Assembly: GCA_902728285.1 (NCBI GenBank)
Contig: CACVBU010000732.1
Span: 2,229,926 to 2,293,925 of the forward strand
Direction: 5' to 3'
DNA from: Clytia hemisphaerica
Lineage: Eukaryota; Cnidaria; Hydrozoa; Leptothecata; Clytiidae
DNA length: 64,000 nt
Shown: positions 34,886 to 45,922 of the stretch, piece by piece
How positions within the stretch are numbered: position 1 is the first letter of the stretch
How the letters are laid out: each line of letters opens with the position of its first letter
The notes under the pieces: generated by a model
Told to the model about the DNA's origin: nothing
Database searches by the model: none
Seen by the model: the letters and a program-made list of their open reading frames with translations, nothing else
Program-made: the position numbers and the translations under genes

Positions 34886-37800
34886 ATGGAGCCCAACTAT
34901 GGTGAGAATTTCGAACAACAACAAAATAAATTTGAAGAAAAGAAAATCGGACCTACTACAGAACTACAAGATGATCCTTCCAAGGAGGAATACTACATCC
35001 CACCACCACCACCACCACCACCATCAACGACCCCTACTACAGGCCAGTACCAACTGAATGTGATACAGTCATCAGGAAGCCTCCCACAGCCCGTTCCGCC
35101 CACGCAACAGACCCATCCTGAATGCTCGCCTCCACCTCAAAATCTATGGAACCAACCGTCAAACAACTCCATCCCAAACTATTCTTATTATCCACCTACT
35201 GCACCATCTTTTTACTCGGCACCTGGCACTGGACCTGCGACTCAAGACCTACCACCGCCACCGCAGTTCAATAACCAATCATCAGAATATAACATGTATT
35301 ATCCAGGTACAAGGTTTTTTATAAGAACAAATTATTAAGAACATAAGGCTTCGATGGAATATATGAATGTTAAGAACATGTTAAGAACATTTTTAGGCCT
35401 AAAACTCAAAAAGTTAAGAACATCCTAAGGCTTCAAAAATTTTGGATGTTCTTGTAAAAAAAGTGTACCTGGATAATTGATTCTATCATTTTAGCCTCAA
35501 ATAGTTCTTTTTTAGTTTTTACCTTACACGTTTTTTTTATAAGAACAAACCATATAAGAACATAAGGCTTCGAGGCCCAAAAATTTAAGAACATTCTAAG
35601 AACATTCTAAGGCTTTGGAGACTTAAAAACATGCATTTTCTTAAGAAATTACATCAAAATGCTCAAAAAATGCTGAAAATAAGAACATTTTAAGAACATT
35701 TTTAGGCTTCAAATCCAAAAAACTAAGAACATCCGAAGGCTTCAAAAATTTTGGATGTTCTTATAAAAAAAACGTGTATGGATAATTGATTCTATCATTT
35801 TAGCCTCAAATACTTCTTTTTTAGTTTTTACCTTATTATTAATCGTCGCTTCGTTTCATATTCCAACTTCTTTTCATACATTTCTTAGTTATTTAGGGAA
35901 AAAACGTGTAATAATACTGTTTCAGTCTTACTTTGTACTGACATTGATTCACTTTTCAACACTTTTCAACTGATTTCTTTGGAATATTTTTACTGAAAGT
36001 TAATTTTTTAATTTTTTTATATATCCAGCTTTGTCGCCATCAACTGGACCTTCAACTTTCGGCCCCGGCGGTGCAATGCCACCAGCACAATATTTAGATT
36101 ACGGTAAACACTGCAATGTTGACGATGATGATGAGAATCGACCTGTGGTGACGTTGGAGAATAAATCTTTATGGCAAGAATTTCATGAAGTTGGTACAGA
36201 AATGATCATCACTAAAACTGGAAGGTAGCTATTGCTTTTTTTGAAAGAACATCCTAAACTTCTGAAGCCTTTAGATGTTCTTAACTTTTGAGTTTTCGGT
36301 CTAAAATTTTTCTTAATTTGACCATTTTAAAAGTCTTTTTGTTTGCAATTTCCCAAGAAATCGGGTGTCTTAGAGTCTACAAAGCCTTAAAATATTCTTA
36401 ACCTGTTCCTAATATTTTCGCCATCTAAGCCTTAGGTTCTTATGTAGTTTGTTCTTATAAAAAACGTGTATACACTTTGAGGTACCTATAAATTCGCATC
36501 TGCTTACAATTCACTATCTCCAGGATGGTAACGATAGAATCACGCTTTCTATTGAAATTAATAGAAATTTGCATTTCTTTTGTGAGAGATTATTAGTCAT
36601 CTTTGTTTAGATAATGACATGAAAATTTGCTTTAAAAATCAACATGTGTTTTCTATAGCGAAAGTGTGGTGTTTGTCTCGAGTGCTTTTAGAAAGAAAAT
36701 TTTCCTTCGATATGCTTTTTCATCTGAATCGTGAATAATTACCGATAATTATCTCTAAATTAATTATTTTTATTGTTGTCTGAAAATTTTATTTAATCGC
36801 AACATGCCGTACATTAGATACGGTCAGTTCTTTTGGCTCTCTCTCTTATTTCTCTTTTCCAATCTTCCGCGAGGAGTTTAAACTATCCGACAATAGGGAC
36901 CGCTAAACGTGTTTTGATTGGAATTTCAAAGAAAAAACCACTAACTGCCAAAGATTTTTCTAATGACTTTTCAAAAAAAGAACAGATTTAATTTTTTTTC
37001 GAAAAAATATTCATCCTAAAATTAATTTAAGAAGGTTTTCCTTTTAATCATTTAAATCACTTGTGTCTTTTCTTTTAAAACTTCATTGTGAAATAAAAAT
37101 GATTTTAAACCGTAAAAAATCCAACCTGTTCTTTAGAATTAAAAGATAAAAGATTTCAAAAGAATTTTAACACTATTTTTATCTACTCTAATCCTAATGT
37201 TCTTATTTATAGGGAAAATGTGTGCTATTAATTGAGTTAAAGATAAATCATACCATAGTGTTCTTAAATTACTCTTAATTATGGTGATTTTAGCTTGATT
37301 ATTGTGATTAATATATAACTTGTTTCAATAAAAAGGTATTATAAGAAAGGGGGGCTCAGGGGATTTCGGTCGGATTAAGTACGAGGAGGTGTAATGTCTG
37401 TTCAATCGATCTTTCAGTTGTCTTAATTACACCCCCTTCTCACAGACCCACTGGGACCCCTTCCTACTGGAAAATTATTTTTATTTATTTTTACCCTCAC
37501 TGGCTGAAAAAGTCCTAACGGGTCTGTGAGAAGGAGGTGTATTATTCTCAAAATCACCTTAAGCATTCTCGATGTACTTTTGGACCTACCTCCGGGTACC
37601 CCGGTGGAGGTTCTATAAATTAACCCATGTCCGTTCGTTCGTCCTTCCGTCTGTCTGTTACCAGCTTTTCTCAGGATTGGCTCATTAGTTTTTTCTGATT
37701 TTTTGCACAATGATGCAAAATAGCAATGCCCAGAACGTGACGGAGCCCGATTTTTGAGAAAAAATTTATTTGGGCAAATTTGGGCCAAAAACTACCTAAA

Positions 37801-40800
37801 AATAGGGTTTTTTGGACTTTGTGCAAAATCCTGTCATTACTTTTTTCTGATTTTTTGTACAAAGATGGAGGGCAAGATTCTCTAAAGAATGGCTGAAGTG
37901 GTTTTTCCCGGAAAATTCTTATTCGCCTTAAAAAACGGATTTTCGTATTTTGGGGGAAATTCCCTTTAACCAAATAAGAAAATATAGCTTTTCTCAATGT
38001 TGACTCATAATTTTTTTCTTATTTTTTGCACAATGATGCAAAACGGCAATGCCCAAAATGTGACGGAGCCAGATTTTTAAGGAAATTTTTTTTGGGCAAA
38101 TTTGGGCCAAAAACAGCTTAAAAGGTTTTTTGGGCCTGAATGGTTTAAGTGATTTTCGTATTTGGGGAAATTCCTTTTTACCATTTTACATTATTCAACA
38201 CACAAGCTTTATTTTTCCATTCTAAATTTTTGTACAATTATTGTCACTTTTTTCTTATTTTCATCTGATGTTAATCATTAGGTAGGTCCATTCAGCATGT
38301 TGCTTGTTTCTTTTTGCTCGAAAGTTATTTTTTCTTTTTGCTCGAAAGTTATTTTTTTTCTTAATGAATCGAAGTCGAAATGAATCATGGGTAATCAGGA
38401 CAACAACGCTCTTATAATGCCTTTCTGTTAGTCTAATTTTTTGGATGTTTTGTGTCCAGTCAACGGCAAGTCGTTATGGGGGTGCAATCAGTCCTGATTA
38501 CCCATGATTCATTTTGACTGTGTTGACCGAAATCTTCTTCGTATCTTTTTCAGGAGAATGTTTCCACCAATAAAGTTCCGCATATCAAACCTGGAACCTA
38601 AAACTAAATATATACTCATCATGGATATAATTCCTGCAGACGATTGTCGTTATAAATTCAGCAGGGGAGCGTGGCTTATCGCCGGAAAAGCCGACCCACC
38701 AATGCCTAAACGGATGTTCATTCATCCGGACGGACCGAACACCGGGAATCAGTGGATGTCGAAAAGTATTTCATTCAATAAAATGAAAGTCACCAATTGT
38801 GTTCAAGGAAAGAATGGATATGTAAGATTTCTCATTTTAATTCATTGTTTTGGAGTCTAATTCATGATATTCATAACGTAATGTTTTCTACGGAAATACC
38901 CCAGTTTTAGCAAGTAGTGGCAAGTTTGAACTAGACAAAAGTTGTATAAAATTTTCCACTACTGGCAAAAACCGGGGCTTTTCCGTAGAAGACAATACGT
39001 CGTGAATATTATGAATTGGAAAATACTAGTCTGAAGGTGGATTTTTTATGACATCATTTTAACCCGCGATAGCTGACTGTGTCTTTTTATTCCTACTAAC
39101 TTATCTATAACTTTGATTGAAAAATTCTCACTATACAGCTAGATAAGACGTTGCTGATCTGCCCTGTGAAGATTATATAACGAGTTAATGTATTTGCACT
39201 TTGCAGGACGGTAAAGTGTCTGAAAACCCGCAGTTTTGACCCGAAAAATCGAAAACAATAAAAGTGTTGATTTACCATCGTCCTCAGTCAGTCAGGATGT
39301 AGTCAAGTCAGAACCTTACCGTCTCCGTTGCAGAAAAACACATACATAAACTCGGTTATATACCATTTCCGAACAGTATTCCTGTGGCTAAAACAAAAGA
39401 CCTTATCGGAGTTTTTGATTTTTCTAGAAAAGCGATGTATTGTGGGATTGTTTTGGGAGTGTTACAATAGAATTCCCTCGAGGATTTCCTGAGAGATTTC
39501 TATTGTAATACTCCCGAAACAATCCCACAATGCATCGCTTTTTTTAGAAAAAAAACTCCGATTAGGTCAATTTTCACCGATATAGGAATGTTTTTATAGT
39601 ATACGTTTGAGAACGAAGATTTGAAACTAATTTTGTTGAGTAACATTTTACTTCCGTCACAGTGTGTGCAACAAATTCTTCATATGACGTTTGTTTTCAG
39701 TATCTGAAACTGTAAATTATTGTGTAAAAGCTTTCAGCATTTTAAGTTTATCTAACAAAATCATAAAAATATGCTGTTAACCGTTAGATTCTCGCAGGCG
39801 TCCAAAATTAATGAAAAATTATTTGCCTGTAATTTTGTTAAAAGTTTTGTTTTTAAATACGAGTGAAATCCTTTGCTAAGCTTTTTCACATTGGATTGAC
39901 ATGGAAAAAAAGCATAATATAACAATAGACAGACATGTCCTGATATGAAATATGTGTCTGATATGCAACGGGAACAGTTATGTAAAAATAAAACCTTTAA
40001 AGCTGAGGCTATAGGAAAAATAGATTCAGACTTTTCAATTTTTCAGTTTTAAAATCAGAATTCAACTTAACCCAGTTCCTCTTCTCTTCTTTTTTCAGCC
40101 TATTTTGAATTCCATGCATAAATATCAACCTCGTTTCCATATCGCGAAAGTTGCAGACTTCTATAAAATGAACATGTCCAATCTGAAGACCTTTGTTTTC
40201 CGAGAAACCGAATTTTTGGCTGTCACCGCCTACCAAAATGAAAAGGTTTGATTAGATTCACTATCATTTAACTTGTGCCTTCGAGTATGTTTTATAAAAC
40301 CCTGTGTCACCGAGCCTCACTGAGAAGTTGACTTTGATTTCATCCTCGTTAGAAATTCAATGTTTAAAAATGGCACTCCGAAACCATCTCATCGGATTTT
40401 TTAACCTTTGAACAATAGAATTTCCATCCCAATTATCCCCGTTGTGGAAAAAAGTTCCACCGAGGCAGTGAGACAGGGTTTTTTTATCTAGCTCTGGGGA
40501 CAGTACACTCCTTTTTTATAAGAACCAGTAAGTTTTTGTTCATATTTCTAGGCTTTATACTTTACCTGACAAGGGTAAAAATTCTGACATGTCAGATTTA
40601 GGATTGTTCTTAATTAGCTCTTATTTTTGTTGTATTTTAGCCTTATTCTCCTTATTATACTATTTTTACAAAATAAATTAAATAAAAAAAAATTTAATCT
40701 TACAATTCATAAAAGAGCCTACAGTTCTATCAAAATATACACGTTTTTTTTTATAAGAACGTCAAAAATTTTCGAAGCCTTCGGATGTTCTTAGTTTTTT

Positions 40801-43490
40801 GGATTCGAAGCCTAAAAAGGTTCTTAAAATGTTCTTATTTTCAGCATTTTTTGAGCATTTTGATGTAATTTCTTAAGAAAATGCATGTTTTTAAGTCTCC
40901 AAAGCCTTAGAATGTTCTTAGAATGTTCTTAAATTTTTGGGCCTCGAACCGTTCTGATATAGTTTGTTCTTATAAAAAAAAAACGTGTATCAAGAAATTT
41001 TAAGTTTTCCCTTACCAAAAAAAATGCATTTTCAATTCTCACACCACTTTTGACACTACCTTTCAGGTGACAAAACTGAAGATCAAATACAATCCATTCG
41101 CCAAAGGTTTCCGTGAGGATGGAGCTGCTGGTAAACGTATTTCAAGGTATCTATCTAACTTTGTTTCGATTTCCAATGGTCAAACCTTAAAAAAAACGGC
41201 TTTTCACGAATTTGTATTTTCTATATTCCATTATTTCCTAAAATTTACAGTGAGGTTTGGAAGATTTTCGAAAGAATGGTCACATCGTGGTTCTTTTACT
41301 GAAACGTTTACTCATAGTGTCCTTCAGGGTCTCTCCCCCCCCCCATGCCTAGAATGAAAATTTTCCATTCCCCCCCCCTCATTTTTTCCCACCCTGCCTC
41401 CAAAAATTTTTCTGCCCCCCCCCATCCAAGCAAAAAATTAAAAAGCAGTAATTTGATGAACTTAACGCTTATTGTTTTCCCTAAGGTAGTTCTAATTCAA
41501 GAATAAATGGAAAGGATGGTTGTTTTTAAACCATGATATTGATAAAACTAAGCATTATGCTATATCATCTCATAAAACCAGATGTTTTTCAATTTTGAAT
41601 CGATTTTGGTGAGTCCCCCCCCCATGCCTAGAATGAAAATTTTCCATTCCCCCCCCCTCGTTTTCCCCCACCCTGGCTTCAAAAAATATTCTTTCCCCCC
41701 CTATACGTCCTTTTGACCTCAAAACCCATCCCCCTGAATCCAGGGGGGAGGATACTATGTTACTGTGATATCTGTATACATTGTATAATGTGTCTACGTT
41801 AGATGCCTTTTTTAGCGAAATACACGTTTTTTATAAGAACATCCAAATTTTTAAAGTCTTCAGATGTTCTTAACTTTTCGGGTTTCAAGCCTAAAAACGT
41901 TCTTAACATGTTCTTATTTTCAGCATTTTTTGAGTAATTTTGTCCATTTTCCTGAGAAAACAGGTGTTCTAGAGCCCACGAAGCCCTTAAATGTTCTTAA
42001 CTTGTTCAAAAGATTTTGGCCACTGAAGCTTTATGTTCTTATATAGTTTTTCTTATAAAAAAACGTGTATTAATACCTCTTTAAAACAGACACGTTTTTC
42101 AGACACATTCCACTGTATTTTAAATCACTTTTCTTTAGAATCGAGAATAACGAGAGTGATGGTGAAGAAGAAAAATCAAGTTCGCATCAAAACAAGAAAA
42201 CCAAATTCTCACCAACACCCAATGAATTGAAAGGAAAACACAAATTAGACGGTATGTATGCCTAATATTTTCATTTAGAGGATTACCACATGAAAAGTCC
42301 CTGAAAATTGTTAAAATTTGTAAGGCAAATTTATCTCTCTTTCTCTAGCTCAAATCTTCCACAATTCAGGGCCCACGCCATTCTAATGAGGCGCAACCAA
42401 GAATTTTCACATTGCAAAAAAGTGGGGAGGCCCTGTCCCCCCTCCCCGGTGGCGTGGGCCCTGCAATTGGTTAAAACCGAGGTGTTCTGTAGAAAACATT
42501 ACGTCATGAATTACTATAAACAATATTCCAGAAGAAGATTTTAATCTATTAGCCTATTTCATAGGGTTTGTGTTTTTAGTACATTATATATTTTCTACGT
42601 CAATGCAGTAATCAACTTTTTATGGTTGAACACTCCTTTGCGAATGGAGATTGAAAGTTTTACAAAGGCAACAACAATAGAGAAAAGAGAACCAGCAGAA
42701 TTTTTTTTCAACACCTTTCTCGAAGGGAAATCTGTATAGATTTGTGCATTTTTGCCCTGAAACTGGAATTGAATAGTAAAATGAAACTGATGCAAAAATC
42801 CTATGAAATAAGTTTATTTTACCATATTTTATCTCTATAGAATCACCAGAATCAGGAATTTCCAGTTTAAATTCCACTCCAAGCAAGATGCGTTTCAAAG
42901 ATACTATTTCACCTCCAACACATATATCGTCTTACGAAAGTCACATCAAATCACGACGTTTCCTTTCCCCGACAGCCATGTTTACTTCATCACGTGATCA
43001 ATTCTTCTCGTCACGTGATTTTTCACCACGTGACGAGTTCCGATATCATTATAACCCGGTCGCATCGCCTTCCCCATCCCCGAGTTTCGAAAATTATCTC
43101 CCACAAAACACTTCAGCGAATTCAGTATTACCAATGGTCCTACCCGGATCTATTTATTCGTCCGGAAATCCTCAAAATACAGTGAATACACCCGGTACTG
43201 AATATAATAACGGGGCGAGTTTCCACGATCACGTAGGAGCAGGACAATCGCTTAAAAAACAATTACAACTCAATACGGAACTTTTATCGAGTACTTCTTC
43301 TCAATGGCAGAATTTTGGCAGTTATACCACACCAACTACCAATGTCGGATCACCTTATACACAAAACAATTATTTTTCATCGACCCCCAATTACGGACGG
43401 TATGGAAGCACCCCTCTTTGTAGACACGGGCTGGCGCATTGTGCAGTTTGCTCATATAGTAGCTCTATTTTAAATTCAGCTAATTTATAA
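34886..43490 (+). CDS. Tbx2/3: T-box transcription factor, Tbx2/3-like
   Basis: A nuclear DNA-binding regulator of development. Seven coding exons join in frame: 34886-35306, 36029-36224, 38554-38821, 40099-40245, 41067-41146, 42139-42251, 42841-43490; 1875 nt, 624 residues. The N-terminus is Pro/Gln/Tyr-rich, with an eight-proline run. The T domain covers about residues 185-371: [98 protein letters not shown] and [15 protein letters not shown] plus PKRM(F/Y)IHPD plus ADDCRYKF fits the Tbx2/3 class best. Divergence makes the exact subfamily uncertain; Tbx4/5 is the next option. An acidic/Ser linker follows, then a long Ser/Pro/Asn-rich C-terminus ending near [11 protein letters not shown]. 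The start is the ATG at 34886; an upstream in-frame GTG is not needed. Introns 1, 2, 4 and 5 and the 3' flank hold TACACG MITEs. Confidence 0.93.
35308..35467. mobile_element. TACACG MITE abutting the exon 1 splice donor
   Basis: The exon 1 donor reads CCAG/GTACAAGGTTTTTTATAAG. The TACA plus T-run is the MITE terminus, so the element starts within the donor site. This copy is short, about 160 bp, and ends AAAAAAAGTGTA. Confidence 0.75.
35470..35526. repeat. 57-bp direct repeat, left copy
   Basis: Begins TGGATAATTGATTCTATCAT and ends TTTTTACCTTA. It is repeated at 35779-35835 with one mismatch; the MITE 35525-35778 lies exactly between them. Confidence 0.85.
35525..35778. mobile_element. TACACG MITE flanked by a 57-bp duplication
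   Basis: TACACG and CGTGTA ends; subfamily with AAACATGCAT. It is in T-box intron 1. The outer flanks are the direct repeat 35470-35526 / 35779-35835. Confidence 0.85.
35779..35835. repeat. 57-bp direct repeat, right copy
   Basis: Right partner of 35470-35526; it starts directly after the MITE's terminal TA. Confidence 0.85.
36231..36470. mobile_element. TACACG MITE beginning 7 bp after the exon 2 donor
   Basis: Exon 2 ends at 36224 and the MITE-like sequence (T-run, AAGAACATCCTAAA, TTCTGAAGCC) begins within the donor region. The right end is TAAAAAACGTGTA. Subfamily with GAGTCTACAAAGCC. Confidence 0.65.
37420..37543. mobile_element. MITE with TCTCACAGACCC ends
   Basis: ACACCCCCTTCTCACAGACC at the left is mirrored by GGGTCTGTGAGAAGGAGGTG at the right, about 120 bp. 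The same family is at 61640-61857. Confidence 0.75.
37575..38310. mobile_element. Dispersed repeat, family of 6800-7365 (inverted)
   Basis: Starts GGACCTACCTCCGGGTACCC. Two internal direct copies about 310 bp apart carry TTTTTTGCACAATGATGCAA and GGGCAAATTTGGGCCAAAAA. The minus-strand frames over it repeat the same peptide phrases and are not recognised proteins. Confidence 0.6.
38372..38519. mobile_element. MITE ending 34 bp before a T-box acceptor
   Basis: About 28 bp inverted ends containing ATGAATCATGGGTAATCAGG. It ends at 38519 and exon 3 starts at 38554, so the branch-point region lies in or next to the element. Confidence 0.75.
38861..39016. mobile_element. Short inverted-repeat element
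   Basis: ATTCATGATATTCATAACGT ... TCTACGGAAATACCCC is mirrored by GGGGCTTTTCCGTAGA ... GAATATTATGAAT. It starts about 40 bp past the exon 3 donor. A related fragment (GTAGAAAACATTACGTCATG) lies at 42490-42515. Confidence 0.7.
39399..39568. repeat. 170-bp palindrome in T-box intron 3
   Basis: GACCTTATCGGAGTTTTTGA ... AAAGCGATG ... GTGGGATTGTTTTGGGAGTG is mirrored on the right. The small loop has the TCGAGG core at about 39480. Confidence 0.8.
40738..40989. mobile_element. TACACG MITE, T-box intron 4
   Basis: Opposite orientation to 35525-35778 and nearly identical inside (TTACATCAAAATGCTC in complement). It ends shortly before exon 41067-41146. Confidence 0.8.
41331..41760. repeat. C-run repeat with two direct copies
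   Basis: CCCCATGCCTAGAATGAAAA and TTTTCCATTCCCCCCCC recur about 280 bp apart in T-box intron 5. Confidence 0.65.
41820..42069. mobile_element. TACACG MITE, T-box intron 5
   Basis: Ends TACACGTTTTTTATAAGAAC and TTCTTATAAAAAAACGTGTA; subfamily with AGAGCCCACGAAGCC. Confidence 0.8.
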
Positions 43491-43602
43491 TGATTATTTT
43501 TGTTTCATTTCGATTTTCGTCTTTTTTGTTGTTGTGAATATTTTTCATTTTTGAATTTTTTGTAAAAAGAAACTTTTAAAAAGAGAGGCCAGAAATAGGA
43601 CA

Positions 43603-43848
43603 AACACGTTTTTTTATAAGAACATCCAAAATCTTTGAAGCCTTGGGATGTTCTTAACTTTTTGAGATTCAAGCCTAAAAATGTTGATTAACATATTCTT
43701 ATTTTCGCCATTTTTTGAGCGTTTTTGTCTATTTCCCTAAGAAATTCAGTATTTTAGAGTCCGCAAAGCCTTAAAATGTTCTTAACATTTTGGTCATCGA
43801 AGTCTTAGGTTCTTATATAGTTTGTTCTTATAAAAAAACGTGTATTAG
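43603..43848. mobile_element. TACACG MITE in T-box 3' UTR
   Basis: ACACGTTTTTTTATAAGAAC and GTTCTTATAAAAAAACGTGT ends, starting about 110 bp after the stop codon; likely transcribed as part of the 3' UTR. Confidence 0.75.
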
Positions 43849-44439
43849 TAATTTGCAACTTGGCGACGCTAGATAAAGATAGCCTTAAGTTATGTTTCAA
43901 AGATTTTAACTTGCAAGCTCTTTCAATACTGTGAAAAAGTCCTGTAAAAGTCGATGCTTCTTGTTGTTAGAATTTGCTGATGAAGTTTGCAAAGAATATT
44001 TGCTAATAGTGAAGTTAAGTATAAATAGGGAGTTAAATGTATCAGAGGATATCGATGCAAAACAAAGTCGATAGTTGATGTACGCCTCTATATTGCCTTT
44101 GCTCACCTAAACAGACGACGGTATTTTGATGTTTTTACCTTCTTCTGGACCGCGATTTTGGTGACATGTCAACTTTACTTTATATCGTCTTCTTCGATTT
44201 ACATAACTTTGCTAATAGATAAATCACGAACGAGGACGGACGAATTTCCACTAGCCTTCATTCACAGTAATGAACTTTTTCTACAGGCTAAGCAGAAAGC
44301 AAGATAGACTTACCTCGCGTAGTATGTCCGCTTTGTGATTTTTCTATCGATACTTTAACATCGCCAATGTAATGTTTTTAAAGGAGAGCGAATACAAGTG
44401 AGATAAATTCTGTTATGAAAATGTACCAAAACCATGATA

Positions 44440-44445
44440 AATAAA
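44440..44445 (+). promoter_or_regulatory. Possible poly(A) signal of the T-box gene
   Basis: AATAAA about 950 bp after the stop. Several AT-rich alternatives exist, so the choice is tentative. Confidence 0.3.
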
Positions 44446-44934
44446 GTCTTAACGAAATACGCTTGCGTCAATTTTTTTTGTTGCGTTCTCATTGTATGAC
44501 TTCATTTTTAATGTTTTTTTAATTGAACTTTAATTTACTTTAAATCTTTTGTTCATAATTTATTTCAAAATATACGATAATTTTATTTTTTATTTATCCA
44601 TTTTGTGACCTTTTGGACACCTTTTTTTATTAAATACAATTTTAAAATTTACATATCACTAGAATTTGGGCTGTATATTATATCTTTAAAATTTTCAATA
44701 AAATCTTTTTTCTGAAATTATTCAATTTTTTTTTTCTTTTTCGTTTACGTCATCCACACACTTAGAATTTGGTCGACTTTTTCTACGTTTTTTTTACACC
44801 CCTAGACAAGTAAGTAAGTCAAATACAAAGTCTTTGGTCAATTTATCTATTATACCTCAAATTTTAATAATTACAATATCTGCTTTCTAAATATCATAAC
44901 TTTATTTCATTTAGGAGACTTAAGACGTCGGAAA

Positions 44935-45095
44935 CTTCAACCCCCCCCCCTACTCTCCAAATAAACGTACTTGCCGGGGGGTTGGAAATTTTACATGCAA
45001 AAACCCATAAATAAGTTAAATATAGGCTAAAATCATGTTTAGAGCAGGATAAGGGACCTTCTCTTTGAAAGCTGAAAAAATAATAAACGAGGGGT
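44935..45095. repeat. C/G-run repeat fragment
   Basis: A long C-run at 44941 and TTGCCGGGGGGTTGGAAATT phrases related to 32805-33085. Confidence 0.4.
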
Positions 45096-45861
45096 GGAAG
45101 ATTTTCGAAATGATGTGCATAACTTTAGTCCAAATTTCATGTTTCTACCTTTAGCCAAGCTGGAGTTATTTAAAAAACAAGTTTTTGCTGACGTCAGCAC
45201 CTTTTGGTTTTTACGTTTTTTCGCGAAAATAAGGGCGTAAACAATTAGGTAACACCCCTACAGTGAAACTTCATCATGGTATCCTTCGTAGTAAATCATT
45301 GGTTTGCTCATTTTCTGCCGGCTAATGGTCTTCAAAAATTATGGTAATTTTAAGGTTTTTGAGACATGCCATAACTTACCAGAGGGACTGATAAAGGTGA
45401 AAAAAGGTACTCTTTTTGAGCTTAATTTTAGGGGGGTTGGTGGTAAGAAGAAAATCCATAATATTGGGTGGTCTATATTAAGTGATTTTCCCAAAAAATC
45501 CTTTGCGAATAATGAAGTTTTGGCACTTTTTCAGGAAAATTTCATGAAATGGTTTTTTTCCTAGTAGTAGTATCTGACCGAACATTTTAATGGGTTTCTT
45601 CATATTTCACTTTTATCGGCTGACTTTCTGAAGAACTACCCCCCAATCCGTATCCCGTATCCCGTATCCGCTTTAAGAGCTTTTTGCTTTATTAGTCCGC
45701 CAGGAATTCAAACCTCTTAATAACCGAAATAGCAGTAGGCGACTACCGATTCCCGGGGAGGACAAAATTCTAGGAGGGGCAGTTTTCCTGTCACAGCGCC
45801 TACCAAATATAATACGTCATATCTACCCGCCCATATCTTGTGCACTTATTTTTGCGCGGGG

Positions 45862-45922
45862 CTAGTCGGGTCCAGCTACTATGTTCAGGGGTGGAACCTC
45901 AAATAAAGCTGAACCCGACTAG
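45862..45922. repeat. 61-bp hairpin
   Basis: CTAGTCGGGTCCAGCT pairs with AGCTGAACCCGACTAG, one mismatch, around a loop of about 29 nt. Confidence 0.7.

Noticed and set aside
37423..37997. Minus-strand frames of 121 and 108 codons with KKSEK-type phrases
   Set aside because: They fall in a dispersed repeat with two internal copies and a second genomic copy at 6800-7365.
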